64,000 bases of DNA from positions 59,467-123,466 of the forward strand of contig CANQET010000005.1 of the NCBI GenBank assembly GCA_947595585.1, given 5' to 3'. Below are positions 1-9,679 of the stretch, piece by piece. The DNA comes from an uncultured Clostridia bacterium. Its GTDB lineage: Bacteria > Bacillota > Clostridia > Christensenellales > Borkfalkiaceae. The first letter of the stretch is position 1. Every line of letters begins with the position of its first letter. Under the pieces are notes generated by a model, which saw nothing but the letters and a program-made list of their open reading frames with translations, searched no databases and was not told the DNA's origin. The translations under genes were made by a program, and so were the position numbers.

Positions 1-357
1 GCCGTTGGTACACGCCCCCTGCGCGAGGATGATATCCCGCACATGCAGGTCCTCGGCAAAACTTCCGCAGGAGCCCACGCGGATGATGTTTTCCACGCCG
101 TAGAAATTGAAGAGCTCATAGGAATAGATGCCGATCGCGGGCTGCCCCATGCCCGAGGCCATCACCGAGACGCGCTTGCCGCGATACATCCCCGTATAGC
201 CGTTGACGCCGCGCACGTTGTTCACGAGCACGGGGTCTTCGAGGAAGTTTTCGGCGATGAATTTGGAGCGCAGCGGGTCGCCCGGCATGAGCACGGTCGG
301 AGCGAAGTCGCCGTATTTTGCGGAAATGTGGGGGGTAGGTATATTTTTATTGCTCAC
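1..357 (-). CDS. deoD: Purine nucleoside phosphorylase, DeoD type (C-terminus beyond window)
   Basis: Phosphorolysis of purine (deoxy)nucleosides to free base and (deoxy)ribose-1-phosphate in the cytoplasm. The N-terminal 119 residues read as a typical hexameric DeoD: start [11 protein letters not shown], then the substrate loop [27 protein letters not shown], and [18 protein letters not shown], followed by RVGSCGS. The start is a GTG at 357, preceded by AAGGAGG about ten bases upstream. The GTG overlaps the deoC stop codon (GTGA), so the two are translationally coupled. The remainder lies left of base 1. Function is secure from these family motifs. Confidence 0.93.
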   Translation of the reverse strand, partial: MSNKNIPTPHISAKYGDFAPTVLMPGDPLRSKFIAENFLEDPVLVNNVRGVNGYTGMYRGKRVSVMASGMGQPAIGIYSYELFNFYGVENIIRVGSCGSFAEDLHVRDIILAQGACTNG

Positions 358-1013
358 AGCAGGTTTTCCTCCTTGACGATCTTCACGATGCGCGAAGTCC
401 CCAGCCGCTCTGCGCCCAAGGCCAAAAAGTCCTCCGCGTCCTTGAGGGAGGCGATGCCCCCCGCCGCCTTGATTTTCACATCGGGACCGACGTATTTTTT
501 GAACAGGGCGACGTCTTCACGGGTCGCACCCGCCTTGGAGAAGCCCGTCGAGGTCTTGATGAAGTCGGCCTTCGCCGCCGTCACGATCTCGCACATCTTG
601 ATCTTCTCCTCCTCGGTGAGAAGGCAGGTCTCGATGATGACTTTGAGGATCTTCCCGCCGCAGACCGCCCTTACGGCCATGATCTCGCTGAGGATCTCCT
701 CATAGCGCTTTGCCTTGAGGTCGCCGATGTTGATGACCATATCGATCTCGTCGGCGCCGTCGCGGATGGCCTCCGCGGCCTCGAAGACCTTCATCCCCGA
801 GGAATTGTAGCCGTTCGGGAACCCGATGACGGTGCAGATGGGAAGTTTATCCCCCGCATACTCCTTTGCCGCCGCCACATAGCAGGGCGGGATGCACACC
901 GAGGCGGTATGATAGCGGATGCCGTCGTCGATGAGCGCGCGGATGTCCTCCCACGTCGCCGTGACGGAGAGCTGGGTGTGGTCGCAATGTTGCAAGATCT
1001 CTTTGATATCCAT
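354..1013 (-). CDS. deoC: Deoxyribose-phosphate aldolase
   Basis: Cleaves 2-deoxyribose-5-phosphate to glyceraldehyde-3-phosphate and acetaldehyde, the last step of deoxynucleoside catabolism. The 219-residue product has normal DeoC length. Visible motifs are DHTQL near the start, CTVIGFPNG, the [10 protein letters not shown] segment, KVIIET, the Schiff-base lysine in FIKTSTGF, and KAAGGI. The ATG at 1013 has AAAGGA upstream and fits family length; an open frame extends further upstream but has no family similarity. It is first in a deoC-deoD operon behind a consensus promoter at 1048-1076. Confidence 0.96.
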   Translation of the reverse strand: MDIKEILQHCDHTQLSVTATWEDIRALIDDGIRYHTASVCIPPCYVAAAKEYAGDKLPICTVIGFPNGYNSSGMKVFEAAEAIRDGADEIDMVINIGDLKAKRYEEILSEIMAVRAVCGGKILKVIIETCLLTEEEKIKMCEIVTAAKADFIKTSTGFSKAGATREDVALFKKYVGPDVKIKAAGGIASLKDAEDFLALGAERLGTSRIVKIVKEENLL

Positions 1014-1047
1014 AGCCGTATCCTTTTCCGTAGAATTTCTCAACTGT

Positions 1048-1076
1048 ATTATAATCGAAATGCGGGCGTTTGTCAA
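1048..1076 (-). promoter_or_regulatory. Sigma-A promoter of deoC-deoD
   Basis: On the minus strand TTGACA (1071-1076) and TATAAT (1048-1053) are separated by exactly 17 bases. Both boxes are full consensus. The predicted transcript starts near 1041, leaving a leader of under 30 bases before the deoC ATG. Confidence 0.85.
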
Positions 1077-1178
1077 TACTTTCGGGGAAAGGCGGCGCGT
1101 TCTTTTTCTTTTCCCGAAAAATACGGGGAAGAAAGCCGCAAATTCCGAAAGTCGGGCAAGATTTTTGGGATAGAAGCA

Positions 1179-1207
1179 TTGATTTTCTTCGCGCGATATG
1201 TTACAAT
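1179..1207 (+). promoter_or_regulatory. Sigma-A promoter of kinase/solute-binding operon
   Basis: TTGATT (1179-1184), 17 bases, TACAAT (1202-1207), with a TG one base upstream of the -10 (extended -10). It points toward the kinase ATG at 1268. Confidence 0.7.
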
Positions 1208-1267
1208 AAAGCAAATAAGTATAGAAAAGTATACGAACATACACCGCAAAAGGAGCACGTCTGTTCC

Positions 1268-4207
1268 ATGGACCAACGCAGCGTAACAAAATGGGTGAAG
1301 CGCATTGCACCGCCCGTCGCGATCCTTCTCGTGATCGGGATCATCATCGCGCTTCTCGTCGGATATTTCAATTTCATCGGCAGCCAGCTCGAAAAGGACG
1401 GCAACCGTCACCTCAACGAGGTCTACGGGCAGGTGAAGAGCTCGTTTGAAGAATTCTTGGAGCGCAACTGGGGCTTCCTCGAGAGCTGCGGCGACTACTA
1501 TACCCTCGCCGCAGAGCAGGGCGACGCCGATCGCAAGATGCAGGAATTCGTTAAGGATAAGAAGGAATATTGGGGCTTTACCGATTTCTTCTTCCTCGAT
1601 GAAGGGCGGAACTACTATTCCATCACCAAGGGCAGGGGCGACAAGCCCCTCGAGAACGGGCCGGAGGACCTCATCGCCGAGAAGAAGCCCGTCATGATGA
1701 AAGAACAGCTCGGCGACCGCGTGACCATGTTCGCCGTGGCGGCCGAAGGGACGTATGCGGACTTCCCCTTCTCCGCAATGGCCATCAGCTATACCAACAC
1801 GGATATCGCGGAATCGCTCAACTCCACCGCCTTCAAAGAAAAGGCCGAGTGCTATATCCTCCGCCCCGACGGCGAAGTGCTGTGCTCGACGAAAATCGGC
1901 GAGGGTGCGATGAGCAACTATTTCGATTTCTTCGGCGATGCGCTCGGCGAAGAGAACGTGAACGCCATCAAGCAAAATCTTCTCACCCGTACCACGGGCT
2001 ACCTGCAGTGCAAGATCCGGGACGAGACGCGCGCGATCGTCTACATGCCCATCGAATATGAGGACTACGCCCTGTTCGCTTCCGTCCCTCTCACCGAAGT
2101 GAGTTCGGGCTTCTTGCGGGCGCAGACGGCCACGATGCGGGTGCTGCTCATCACCTTCAGCCTCATCATCGCGACCATCCTCGTCCTTCTCGTGGCGTGG
2201 ATCATCTATCAATCCCGTCACAACAAAAAGGAGCTCCGCTACCGCGAGCGCATGTTCGACGTGCTCTCCAACACCGTCAACGATATCTTCCTCATGCTCG
2301 ATCCCGCCACCCAGCGCGTGGACTACATCAGCCCCAACATCGAACGCCTGCTCGGCATCAAACTCAAGGAGGCCCGCGAGAACATCCGCAACATGGCGAC
2401 GTGCGCCGTCGACCGCAACATCATCGTGCCCAACGAAGAATTGCAACAGATCCCTCTGAACGGCAGCAAGGATTGGGAATGCGAATACATGCACCAGGGG
2501 ACGGGCGAACGCCGCTGGTACCGCGTCGCCATCTACCATATGGCGATCCAGGGGACGGAAAAGTACGTCATCGTCATGTCCGACCGTACCCTCGACCGTC
2601 AGCTCAACCAAAAGCTGCAGGAGGCCCTCGATGCGGCGAAGAGCGCCAACGAGGCCAAGAGCAATTTCCTCTCCAACATGTCCCACGATATCCGCACGCC
2701 CATGAACGCCATCGTCGGGTTCTCGGTCCTGCTCGAACGCAATGCCGGCGATGAGGAGAAAGTCCGTGAGTATACGCGCAAGATCATGGCCTCGAGCCAT
2801 CACCTGCTCTCCCTCATCAACGACGTCCTCGATATGAGCAAGATCGAGAGCGGGAAGACCTCCCTCAATCTCGACCGCTTCAGCCTGCCCGATCTTCTGG
2901 AAGAGCTCAGCATCATCGTGATGCCGCAGGCCAAGGCAAAGCAGCAATCCTTCGAGATCCACACCCACGGAACGCCCCCCGAGCAGCTCCTCGGCGACAG
3001 GCTCCGCCTCAACCAGATCCTCTTGAACCTCCTCTCCAACGCCGTAAAATACACCCCCGAAAACGGCGAGATCTCCTTTACGATCTCCGAAGTGGAGGCC
3101 ACCCCCCAATATACCAAGCTCCGCTTCATCGTGAAGGACAACGGCATCGGCATGAGCGAAGACTACGTGAAGGAGATCTTCCTCCCCTTCACCCGCGAGA
3201 AGAGCTCGGTCGTCAACACCATTCAGGGGACGGGGCTCGGGATGGCGATCACGAAGAACCTCGTCGACCTCATGGGCGGCATCATCTCCGTGGAGAGCGC
3301 CCCGGGCGTGGGGAGCACCTTCACCGTAGAGCTCACCTTTGCCCTGCCCGAAGAGGCCGAGGGCGACCTTTGGTTCCGCCAGAAGATCACGCGGATGCTC
3401 GTCGCCGACGACGAGGAAGAGATCTGCCTCGGGATCCGCGATATGATGCACGATACGGGCGTCGACGTCAGCTACGTGACGAGCGGGGAAGAAGCCGTCG
3501 AGGCGGCCGTGCACGCGCATGAACACATGAGCGATTACAACGTCATCCTCCTCGATTGGAAGATGCCCGGGCTCGACGGCGTGGAGACGGCACGGAGGAT
3601 CCGCGAGAAAGTCGGGGCGCACGTCCCCATCCTCGTGCTCACTTCCTACGATTGGACGGAGATCGAAGACGAAGCGCGGGAGGCGGGGATCAACGCCTTC
3701 ATGCCCAAGCCCTTCTTCACTTCGACGTTCTGGCAGACCATCAAACCCCTCTTTGCGGACCTTCCCGCCGCGGAGGAGAAACCGGCCGAAGAGGGCGTCC
3801 TGCAAGGGAGGAAGTTCCTCGTCGCCGAAGACAACGAGCTCAACGCCGAGATCCTCACCGAGATGATGGCGATCGAGGGAGCGGAGTGCTTCGTCGTGGC
3901 CAACGGCAAGCTCGCTTTGGAGGCCTTCGCGGCCTCCGGGGAAGGCGATTACGATATGATCCTCATGGACGTCCAGATGCCCGTGATGAACGGCTACGAG
4001 GCCACGCGCGCCATCCGTGCCCTCGAACGTCCCGACGCCGCCCTGATCCCCATCGTCGCGATGACGGCCAACACCTTCGCCGAAGACGTGAAAAACGCGC
4101 TCGACGCGGGGATGAACGGGCACCTCGCAAAACCCATCGATATGGAGGCCGTGCGCAAGACCGTCGCCCCCCTCCTCAAAAATAAAGATACGGAGAGCCG
4201 TCCATGA
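1268..4207 (+). CDS. Membrane hybrid histidine kinase with PAS and two receiver domains
   Basis: 979 residues. Order: TM1 about 14-36; extracellular sensor about 40-290, Cache-like; TM2 about 292-314; PAS about 322-450; HisKA with phospho-accepting His about 473 in [14 protein letters not shown]; HATPase with [21 protein letters not shown] and GTGLGM; two receivers with phospho-Asp about 763 (LLDWKMPG) and about 901 ([14 protein letters not shown]). No DNA-binding output. The start ATG at 1268 is chosen because AGGAG lies 12 bases upstream and a membrane anchor follows directly; the frame is open further upstream without such support. The stop overlaps the next start (ATGA), so kinase and solute-binding protein are co-translated. 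I infer that the lipoprotein presents a ligand to the sensor domain. Confidence 0.93.
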   Translation: MDQRSVTKWVKRIAPPVAILLVIGIIIALLVGYFNFIGSQLEKDGNRHLNEVYGQVKSSFEEFLERNWGFLESCGDYYTLAAEQGDADRKMQEFVKDKKEYWGFTDFFFLDEGRNYYSITKGRGDKPLENGPEDLIAEKKPVMMKEQLGDRVTMFAVAAEGTYADFPFSAMAISYTNTDIAESLNSTAFKEKAECYILRPDGEVLCSTKIGEGAMSNYFDFFGDALGEENVNAIKQNLLTRTTGYLQCKIRDETRAIVYMPIEYEDYALFASVPLTEVSSGFLRAQTATMRVLLITFSLIIATILVLLVAWIIYQSRHNKKELRYRERMFDVLSNTVNDIFLMLDPATQRVDYISPNIERLLGIKLKEARENIRNMATCAVDRNIIVPNEELQQIPLNGSKDWECEYMHQGTGERRWYRVAIYHMAIQGTEKYVIVMSDRTLDRQLNQKLQEALDAAKSANEAKSNFLSNMSHDIRTPMNAIVGFSVLLERNAGDEEKVREYTRKIMASSHHLLSLINDVLDMSKIESGKTSLNLDRFSLPDLLEELSIIVMPQAKAKQQSFEIHTHGTPPEQLLGDRLRLNQILLNLLSNAVKYTPENGEISFTISEVEATPQYTKLRFIVKDNGIGMSEDYVKEIFLPFTREKSSVVNTIQGTGLGMAITKNLVDLMGGIISVESAPGVGSTFTVELTFALPEEAEGDLWFRQKITRMLVADDEEEICLGIRDMMHDTGVDVSYVTSGEEAVEAAVHAHEHMSDYNVILLDWKMPGLDGVETARRIREKVGAHVPILVLTSYDWTEIEDEAREAGINAFMPKPFFTSTFWQTIKPLFADLPAAEEKPAEEGVLQGRKFLVAEDNELNAEILTEMMAIEGAECFVVANGKLALEAFAASGEGDYDMILMDVQMPVMNGYEATRAIRALERPDAALIPIVAMTANTFAEDVKNALDAGMNGHLAKPIDMEAVRKTVAPLLKNKDTESRP

Positions 4208-5475
4208 AAAAGACCATCTGCTTTGCCCTCGCCGCGATGTTTTCCCTCGCCGCGCTTTCCGCCTGCACGGGCGGCGGCGACGACCCCAACGCCCTCACGA
4301 TCATGGGCAAGGAGAGCGATCTCAACAAGCCCTACATGACCCGCATCTTCGAGTATTACCGCAACGAGACGGGCGAGAAGCTCAACATCAAGGCTATCCA
4401 CGACGACGCCTATGAGACGACCGCCGTCGATCTCGCCGCCAAGGGAGAGCTGCCCGACGTCTTCCTCCACTTCCACAACGCCGACCTCGGCAGGATCGAT
4501 GTGGCGGCCAATTTCGCCTATCTCAACGGGGAGACGTGGGTGGACGACCTCACCGACAGCGCCAAGGCCTACTGCCTCGATGCGGACGGCAACCTCCTCG
4601 GCCTGCCCTTCTGGGAGAGCTCGGTCTCGGGCTGTTACTACAACACCAAGCTCCTGAAGGGGCTCGACGCCCCCACCACGCAGGAGGATTTCGACGGTCT
4701 GTGCGAACTGCTCATGCGCAAGGGGACGACCCCCATCCTCTGGCCTGCGAAGGAATCGTGGATGATGCAATTCGGGCTGGATCCCGTCTTCGCGGATAGG
4801 CCCGAAGGCCCCCTCCTCCTCGAGCAGCTCAACGAAAATCAGACGACGTACGCCGAGATCCCCGCCGTCACGAATATGGTGACGTGGATCGCCGATGCGG
4901 CGAAGAAGGGCTGGTTCGGCGACGACTACTTAAATACCGGTTGGAACGAGATCGGCCCCGCGCTCGCTTCGGGCAAGGCGGCGATGACCTTCATCTGGGA
5001 TACGTGGTTCTACACCGATTTCCCCGCGGGCGGGCAGTATACGCGGGAGGATTTCGCCCTCATGCCCGTCTTCATGAATACGGTGGAAAGGGGCACCTAC
5101 GAGGGGGGCAACCTCAACATGATGATGGTCAATAAGAACAGCGAAAAACTACAGAAGGCCCTCGACTTCCTCGAATTTTGCGCCACGCCCGCCAACTACG
5201 AACGCGCCTTCGAAGGCATCTCCACGGTGAGCGTCTTCCGCGGACAGACGACGAACATCCAATCCAAAATGGTGACGGACGCCGCCGCCTCGATCGCCGC
5301 GCTCGAGCGCGTCTCCACGGCGAATACCAAGATCATCGGCTATAGCGCGGGGGACGTCGCCGCGGTGCTGAACACGCTGTTTTCCGACCGCAATATGACG
5401 GTGGAAGCGGCCGTTGCGCGCATGGACGCCGACCGCATCGCGAAGGCCCGTGCCCAGCACACCCCCGGCTTCTGA
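4204..5475 (+). CDS. Extracellular solute-binding lipoprotein (ABC-type family 1)
   Basis: 423 residues with a lipoprotein signal peptide ([21 protein letters not shown]; lipobox LSAC, modified Cys about 21). The mature part resembles sugar-binding proteins of ABC importers: ANFAYLNGETWVDD, LPFWESSVSGCYYNTKLL, FIWDTWFY and YEGGNLNMMMV occur in the usual order. No ABC permease or ATPase is nearby; the only partner is the upstream kinase, with which it shares a 4-base overlap. This favours a sensory ligand-capture role over transport. Sugar specificity cannot be read. No clear terminator follows; the sequence runs into repeats. Confidence 0.88.
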   Translation: MKKTICFALAAMFSLAALSACTGGGDDPNALTIMGKESDLNKPYMTRIFEYYRNETGEKLNIKAIHDDAYETTAVDLAAKGELPDVFLHFHNADLGRIDVAANFAYLNGETWVDDLTDSAKAYCLDADGNLLGLPFWESSVSGCYYNTKLLKGLDAPTTQEDFDGLCELLMRKGTTPILWPAKESWMMQFGLDPVFADRPEGPLLLEQLNENQTTYAEIPAVTNMVTWIADAAKKGWFGDDYLNTGWNEIGPALASGKAAMTFIWDTWFYTDFPAGGQYTREDFALMPVFMNTVERGTYEGGNLNMMMVNKNSEKLQKALDFLEFCATPANYERAFEGISTVSVFRGQTTNIQSKMVTDAAASIAALERVSTANTKIIGYSAGDVAAVLNTLFSDRNMTVEAAVARMDADRIAKARAQHTPGF

Positions 5476-6260
5476 TTTCGCGGAGAACAGAAACCACACC
5501 CCCTCCATTGGAGAACAGAAACCACACCCCCTCCATTGGAGGGGGTAGGGGGGTGGGCAGAAGACGACGGGGCGCATTCAGAGCGTCCCTTGGCTCCCCT
5601 CGTAGGGGAGCTGTCGCGGCACAGCCGTGACTGAGGGGTTTTGGAAACCCTATCCCCTGCTGACGCAGGTACTTCCCCTAAAGGGGAAGCAAGGGGGGCG
5701 GACTGCGTAGGGGCACATCAGTACGTCATTCCGAGGCGTGAGCCGAGGAATCTCGACTTTGAGATTTCTCACTACGTAACTTCGCCGAACGGCTCGTGCC
5801 GACCTTAGTAGAACAAATAGAAACTGCGGTCGGGGCGAAATGACGTGGCCCCCTCCCACGGAGAACAGAAAACACACCCCCTCCATTGGAGGGGGGTAGG
5901 GGGGTGGGCAGGAAACGACAAGCCCCCTCCCGCGCGACCCTTGGCTCCCCTCGCAGGGGAGCTGTCGCGGCACAGCCGTGACTGAGGGGTTTGGAAACCC
6001 TATCCCCTGCTGACGCAGGTACTTCCCCTAAAGGGGAAGCAAGGGGTCGGACTTCGCATTTACCTCTTTGCCGCCCCACCCCCTTGATCCCCCTCCCACG
6101 GAGGGGGTAGGCAGTACGTCATTCCGAACCCCGTTAGGGGTGAGGAATCTCGCCCTTTGAGATTTCTCTACTTCGTTACTTCGCCGAACGGCTCGTGCCG
6201 ACCTTAGTAGAACAAATAGAAGCTGCGGTCGGGGCGAAATGACGCTTTTCACACCCCACA
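5476..6260. repeat. Dispersed repeat cluster, three families
   Basis: No gene seen in this 785-base stretch. It holds: a 31-base unit repeated in tandem at about 5484-5545 (GAGAACAGAAACCACACC then CCCTCCATTGGA); C-rich hairpins CCCTCCATTGGAGGG at 5526-5560 and 5875-5912; two copies (5586-5700, 5938-6051) of an element containing GAGCTGTCGCGGCACAGCC, GACTGAGGGG and AGGTACTTCCCCTAAAGGGG; and two copies (5727-5846, 6116-6243) of the CGTCATTCCGA ... GAAATGACG element, here with a longer internal part shared by both copies. Short open frames within it are repeat translations, not genes. Confidence 0.85.
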
Positions 6261-6289
6261 AAAAAACAGCGGTTTTGCCGCTGTTTTTT
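6261..6289. terminator. Bidirectional intrinsic terminator after pilO
   Basis: AAAAAACAGCGG, TTTT loop, CCGCTGTTTTTT: a perfect symmetric hairpin with A and T tracts on both sides. It closes the minus-strand pilus operon and could also stop plus-strand readthrough from the repeats. Confidence 0.85.
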
Positions 6290-6355
6290 CATACTGTGAA
6301 AATTGTGCGTCTTCCCGCTTCACCCGAAGCCCCAAGCCGAACTTCGGCCCTATCT

Positions 6356-6946
6356 TCAGGCAAGCTCGTAGAAGACGATCGTCGTGCTCACGCCGACATC
6401 CCCATTCAAGAGGTCGCCGCCCGAGGGCGTGAAGGTGAGCGAGGTCATGAGGCAGCGATAGCCCGTCGTGAGGAGCGCGGTGAGGATCGAGCGCGTCTTC
6501 TCATAGACCGTCTGCCCCGGCTCCGTATCGGCTTCCGTCACGCGGAAGGAGAAGCTGACGTTCCTCGAATACACCCCGTCGTTCTCCGAAGGCGTCGCGA
6601 AGGAGATGTTCGCCCGCTCCTGAAGTCCGCCGACGATCGCCTGGAAGCAAGCATGCAGCACTTCCTGCTGCTCGTTGTTCTTATAGAGCGGCATGATCGT
6701 CGTATCCCCGCTGGCGGCGATGCGCTCGAGCTCTTTCTTCATATTGTCGTATTCTGCCTTGCGGGCATTGGCGACGTCCATATTGAACTCAAGCTGTTCG
6801 CGCTGGGCGTTGAGATCGGCCACACGGGCCTGGATGGGATAGAACACGAGCCCGAAGTAGAGCCCGATGAGGAGCACGACAAGCAGGATGACGAGGAAGA
6901 CGATCTCCCGCGTTGTAAAATGCCGTTTGAGATAATTCTTTGCCAT
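6356..6946 (-). CDS. pilO: Type IV pilus inner-membrane assembly protein, PilO-like
   Basis: 196 residues. Short cytoplasmic N-terminus (MAKNYLKRHFTTRE), one TM about 15-38, a coiled coil about 45-85, then an alpha/beta domain ending in TTIVFYELA. This is the PilO layout, in which the protein dimerises with PilN to link the cytoplasmic PilM ring to the pilus. Assignment rests on architecture and position (last gene of pilM-pilN-pilO) more than on sequence motifs, since PilO diverges quickly. The ATG at 6946 lies one base after the pilN stop; an open frame upstream overlaps pilN and is rejected. Terminator at 6261-6289 follows. Confidence 0.8.
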   Translation of the reverse strand: MAKNYLKRHFTTREIVFLVILLVVLLIGLYFGLVFYPIQARVADLNAQREQLEFNMDVANARKAEYDNMKKELERIAASGDTTIMPLYKNNEQQEVLHACFQAIVGGLQERANISFATPSENDGVYSRNVSFSFRVTEADTEPGQTVYEKTRSILTALLTTGYRCLMTSLTFTPSGGDLLNGDVGVSTTIVFYELA

Positions 6947-6947
6947 A

Positions 6948-7589
6948 TCAGTTCCCTCCCGCGATCGTGGTCGCATCCTTGAAGATGATCGACATATGCA
7001 CCGTGACGATGCCCTCGTCGTAGCCCGTGCTCTGGGCAAAGACGTTGAAGACGATGGGATCTTCGCGCACGCCCGCCTGCATGGCATCGAGCTCGTTGCG
7101 ATTGACGCCCGCAAGCGTCATCGTGAGGGTATTCCGCGAGATCGAGATGGATTGGATGATGCCCCTCGGGAAGACCTTATCCTCGAGCATATCGAGGATA
7201 TCCTCGCGATCGACGATCGAGGAATCGAAATGCTCGTAGTTGTATTTCCTGTATTGCTCGTGTACGTCGTTGTAATCGCGCATGGAATCCTGCAGCTGTT
7301 CGAGCCGGGCCTGATCCGCGGCGAGCTGTGCCTCTGCCTTCTCGATGGAGAGGTACGGCCTATAGATGCCGAAAAACTCTACGATGAGCAAGATGACAAG
7401 GATGAGCGCAAGGAGCAGGAAGAACAGCTCGAAGGTGATATCCTTCCTGTCCTTCATGCACAGGTTTACGGTCTCCTTGGTGGAGTACTTGCTCTCAAGC
7501 GTCGAGACGCGTTCCTTGCCCGTACGGCCGGCGGCGACGTCGTAGAACGTGACCTTGACTTCCTGCTCCTCATGTTTCTTAAAGCGCAT
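6948..7589 (-). CDS. pilN: Type IV pilus assembly protein, PilN-like
   Basis: 213 residues. A long cytoplasmic N-terminal segment (about 1-53, basic) is the expected docking tail for PilM; a single TM about 54-76 (FELFFLLLALILVILLIVEF), a coiled coil about 80-120, and a small beta/alpha domain with IQSISISRNTLTMTLAG follow, as in PilN. ATG at 7589 has AAGGAGG upstream. Spacing to pilM is 12 bases. The N-terminal tail is longer than the few residues typical of Pseudomonas PilN. Confidence 0.82.
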   Translation of the reverse strand: MRFKKHEEQEVKVTFYDVAAGRTGKERVSTLESKYSTKETVNLCMKDRKDITFELFFLLLALILVILLIVEFFGIYRPYLSIEKAEAQLAADQARLEQLQDSMRDYNDVHEQYRKYNYEHFDSSIVDREDILDMLEDKVFPRGIIQSISISRNTLTMTLAGVNRNELDAMQAGVREDPIVFNVFAQSTGYDEGIVTVHMSIIFKDATTIAGGN

Positions 7590-7601
7590 ACGAAGTCCTC
7601 C

Positions 7602-8585
7602 TTATTGCATTGTGACGCCCGCAGCCGAGGCGACGAGCGAAAAATCGATCTCTTCTTTCGACTTATTTTCGCCGAAGAACTCGCTCATATCCGTGAGCGG
7701 GACAGGAAGCGTGCTCTGCAGCGTCTTCATGAGCGCTTCGTTGCGGGTGCCGCCGCCGCAGCAGTGCAGATGTTCGAGGCTCCCGCCGCCGTTGAAGCGG
7801 TAGAAGTTGACGGCCTTGAGGATTTCGATCGCCATCGCCCCGTAGATCGCACGGCAGCCCTCGAGCTCGTTGGCGCCGCTGAAGTCGTTTTCGCGGTAGG
7901 TCCCCGCCATATAGGTATCGACGCCGAAGTGCTCGGAGATGACTTCGTCGAGCGAGTTGCAACCGTAGTCGATGACGCGCAGGCTCTCGAAGACCGAACC
8001 GTCGAAGAGGTACAGCTTCACCGCGTTGTGGCCGATATCGAGCACGCCGTGGCGATGCGGCGCGAGCGAAGACTTGCGCAGCAGATTGACGAGCGAGAAC
8101 TCCACGGGGATGATCGTCTTGAGCTTGAAGCCCGCCTTCTGGAACATCGTGATGTACTCTTCGATGATCTCCTTCCGCGTTGCGGTGGCGAGTACATCGA
8201 GCTCCGGCGGTTTGCCGTCGCCGTAGCGCACGGCGTTGATGACGGCGCAATCGAAGAAGTAGTTGCGCTTGTCGTCGGTGATGAAGTCGCGGAACCCGTA
8301 GGGAAGGTTGAACATGAGCTGATCGCGCGTGTTCGCGGCCACGTAGAACCTGCGGCAATAGCAATGCGGGGCAGGAAGCACGAGCGCCGCGTTGCGCGTC
8401 CCGAATTTCTGGCTGCGGCGGACCTCTTTGAGGAAGTCGCCCATCGCCTCATACGAGACGATCGCGCCGTTCTTCACGAGATCCTCGGGCATCCGGATGG
8501 AAATGCCGCGCACGATCGAGCCGCTCTTCGAAACGGCGATGTGCATCGCATGATTTCCGATGTCGAAACCGATGCAATTTTTCAT
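7602..8585 (-). CDS. pilM: Type IV pilus assembly ATPase-fold protein, PilM-like
   Basis: 327 residues, actin-like fold. MKNCIGFDIGNHAMHIAV is the phosphate-1 loop; VLDIGHNAVKLYLFDG is phosphate-2; CCGGGTRNEAL is the adenosine loop. PilM forms the cytoplasmic ring that couples PilN/PilO to the motor ATPases. Two in-frame ATGs exist: the one at 8591 sits directly on AAGGAG, whereas the one at 8585 has the normal 7-base spacing and is chosen. Lies 16 bases after pilD and 12 before pilN. Confidence 0.9.
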   Translation of the reverse strand: MKNCIGFDIGNHAMHIAVSKSGSIVRGISIRMPEDLVKNGAIVSYEAMGDFLKEVRRSQKFGTRNAALVLPAPHCYCRRFYVAANTRDQLMFNLPYGFRDFITDDKRNYFFDCAVINAVRYGDGKPPELDVLATATRKEIIEEYITMFQKAGFKLKTIIPVEFSLVNLLRKSSLAPHRHGVLDIGHNAVKLYLFDGSVFESLRVIDYGCNSLDEVISEHFGVDTYMAGTYRENDFSGANELEGCRAIYGAMAIEILKAVNFYRFNGGGSLEHLHCCGGGTRNEALMKTLQSTLPVPLTDMSEFFGENKSKEEIDFSLVASAAGVTMQ

Positions 8586-8601
8586 GTACATTCTCCTTGT
8601 T

Positions 8602-9450
8602 TTATAGTATAAGGGATAGATACAGGTCGACGAGCTCTTGCCCGAAGAGGAGCGCAAGCCCCCCTGCCGCCGCGATCGACGGCCCAAACGGGAATTCCTT
8701 GTTTTTCTTCCTTCTCCCGCCCGTGAGCACCGTGAGGAGCCCGAAGATGCAGGAGCAGAAAATGGTGAGAAGTCCGCACCACACGCCCGTGAAATGGGCG
8801 AGGATATAGATGAGTTTGATGTCCCCCCCGCCGAGCGTCTCCCGCCCGAGGATACGGTCTAAGAGCAGGGAGATGAGGAGTAGCCCGCCCCCGAAGGCCA
8901 GCGAGGCAATGAGGGCCTCCTTTGCCCTTGCAAGGTACCCCCCGTGCGGATACAGGAACACGAGGAAGACGACGCCCATGTAGATGAGCAGCCCGTCGGG
9001 GATCTCCATGATATCGAGATCGACGAGCGAGAGCCCCAAGAGTGCGGGAAAGAGCAGGAGGTATTCGAGGGTCACGAAGCTGTAGCCGAACTTCAGGAAG
9101 ATCGCAGCATAAGCGAGGCCGCCCGTAAGCTCTGCCATGAGGCAGCGCGCGGGGATCTTCGCACCGCACTTCCGGCATCTTCCCCCGAGGAAGATGTAGC
9201 TGAAGATGGGCACGAGATCCAAAACGCCCAAGGTGTGGCCGCACGTATCACACTTGCTCCGCCCGAAGAGGAGCTCCCGCGTCCCCATTTTGAAGGACTG
9301 CGGCTTGGTCCCCGCCACCCAATCGTTGCGCTTTTGCCGTTTGGGGGCGACGTAGCGATCGGCCATACAGGTGACGAAGCTCGCAACGCATGCGCCGAGA
9401 AGAAAGAGCACGGCTGAAAGATAGATCGTGATTTCCGTTGGCACTTGCAT
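8602..9450 (-). CDS. pilD: Prepilin peptidase / N-methyltransferase
   Basis: 282 residues, polytopic membrane aspartyl protease that removes the prepilin leader after Gly and methylates the new N-terminus. The cytoplasmic loop has the zinc cysteines CDTC and CRKC. Catalytic Asp residues are in LVDLDIMEIPDG and GGGDIKL. About eight TM segments. The methylase loop (KCDTCGHTL to GAKIPAR) is complete, so both activities are expected. ATG at 9450 is preceded by AGGAGG ten bases upstream; an open frame further upstream enters the repeat and is rejected. The substrate is the pilin encoded at 10385-10810. Confidence 0.94.
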   Translation of the reverse strand: MQVPTEITIYLSAVLFLLGACVASFVTCMADRYVAPKRQKRNDWVAGTKPQSFKMGTRELLFGRSKCDTCGHTLGVLDLVPIFSYIFLGGRCRKCGAKIPARCLMAELTGGLAYAAIFLKFGYSFVTLEYLLLFPALLGLSLVDLDIMEIPDGLLIYMGVVFLVFLYPHGGYLARAKEALIASLAFGGGLLLISLLLDRILGRETLGGGDIKLIYILAHFTGVWCGLLTIFCSCIFGLLTVLTGGRRKKNKEFPFGPSIAAAGGLALLFGQELVDLYLSLIL

Positions 9451-9472
9451 GAACGCTCCGCCTCCTCTTCCC

Positions 9473-9679
9473 CCCGTCATTCCGAACGGCGCCTCAGTAC
9501 GTCATTCCGAACCCGCGCCTCAGTACGTCATTCCGAACCCCGTTAGGGGTGAGGAATCTCGCCCTTTGAGATTTCTCGCTACGCTCGAAATGACGTATCG
9601 CGGGGCCTCCGCCTCAGTACGTCATTCCGAACGGCGCCTCAGTACGTCATTCCGAACCCCGTTAGGGGTGAGGAATCTC
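9473..9679. repeat. CGTCATTCCGAAC repeat cluster, left of GIY-YIG gene
   Basis: Five CGTCATTCCGAAC half-units. The copy at 9530-9595 is complete: left arm GAGGAATCTC, loop GCCC, right arm GAGATTTCTCGC, then CGAAATGACG. The last copy ends at its left arm (9670-9679), where the nuclease gene begins. Confidence 0.85.

Noticed and set aside
1073..4123. Long minus-strand frame opposite the first kinase
   Set aside because: Mirror of the kinase coding sequence, same cause as above. No ribosome site or motif.
5482..6243. Short open frames in the repeat clusters (also at 10946-11239, 12672-13056, 45100-45500, 55650-55900)
   Set aside because: They are translations of dispersed repeats, with matching peptides at every copy in several frames and no ribosome sites.
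7602..8687. Longer pilM start at 8687
   Set aside because: The extra 34 residues overlap pilD and have no family similarity; AAGGAG sits just before 8585.
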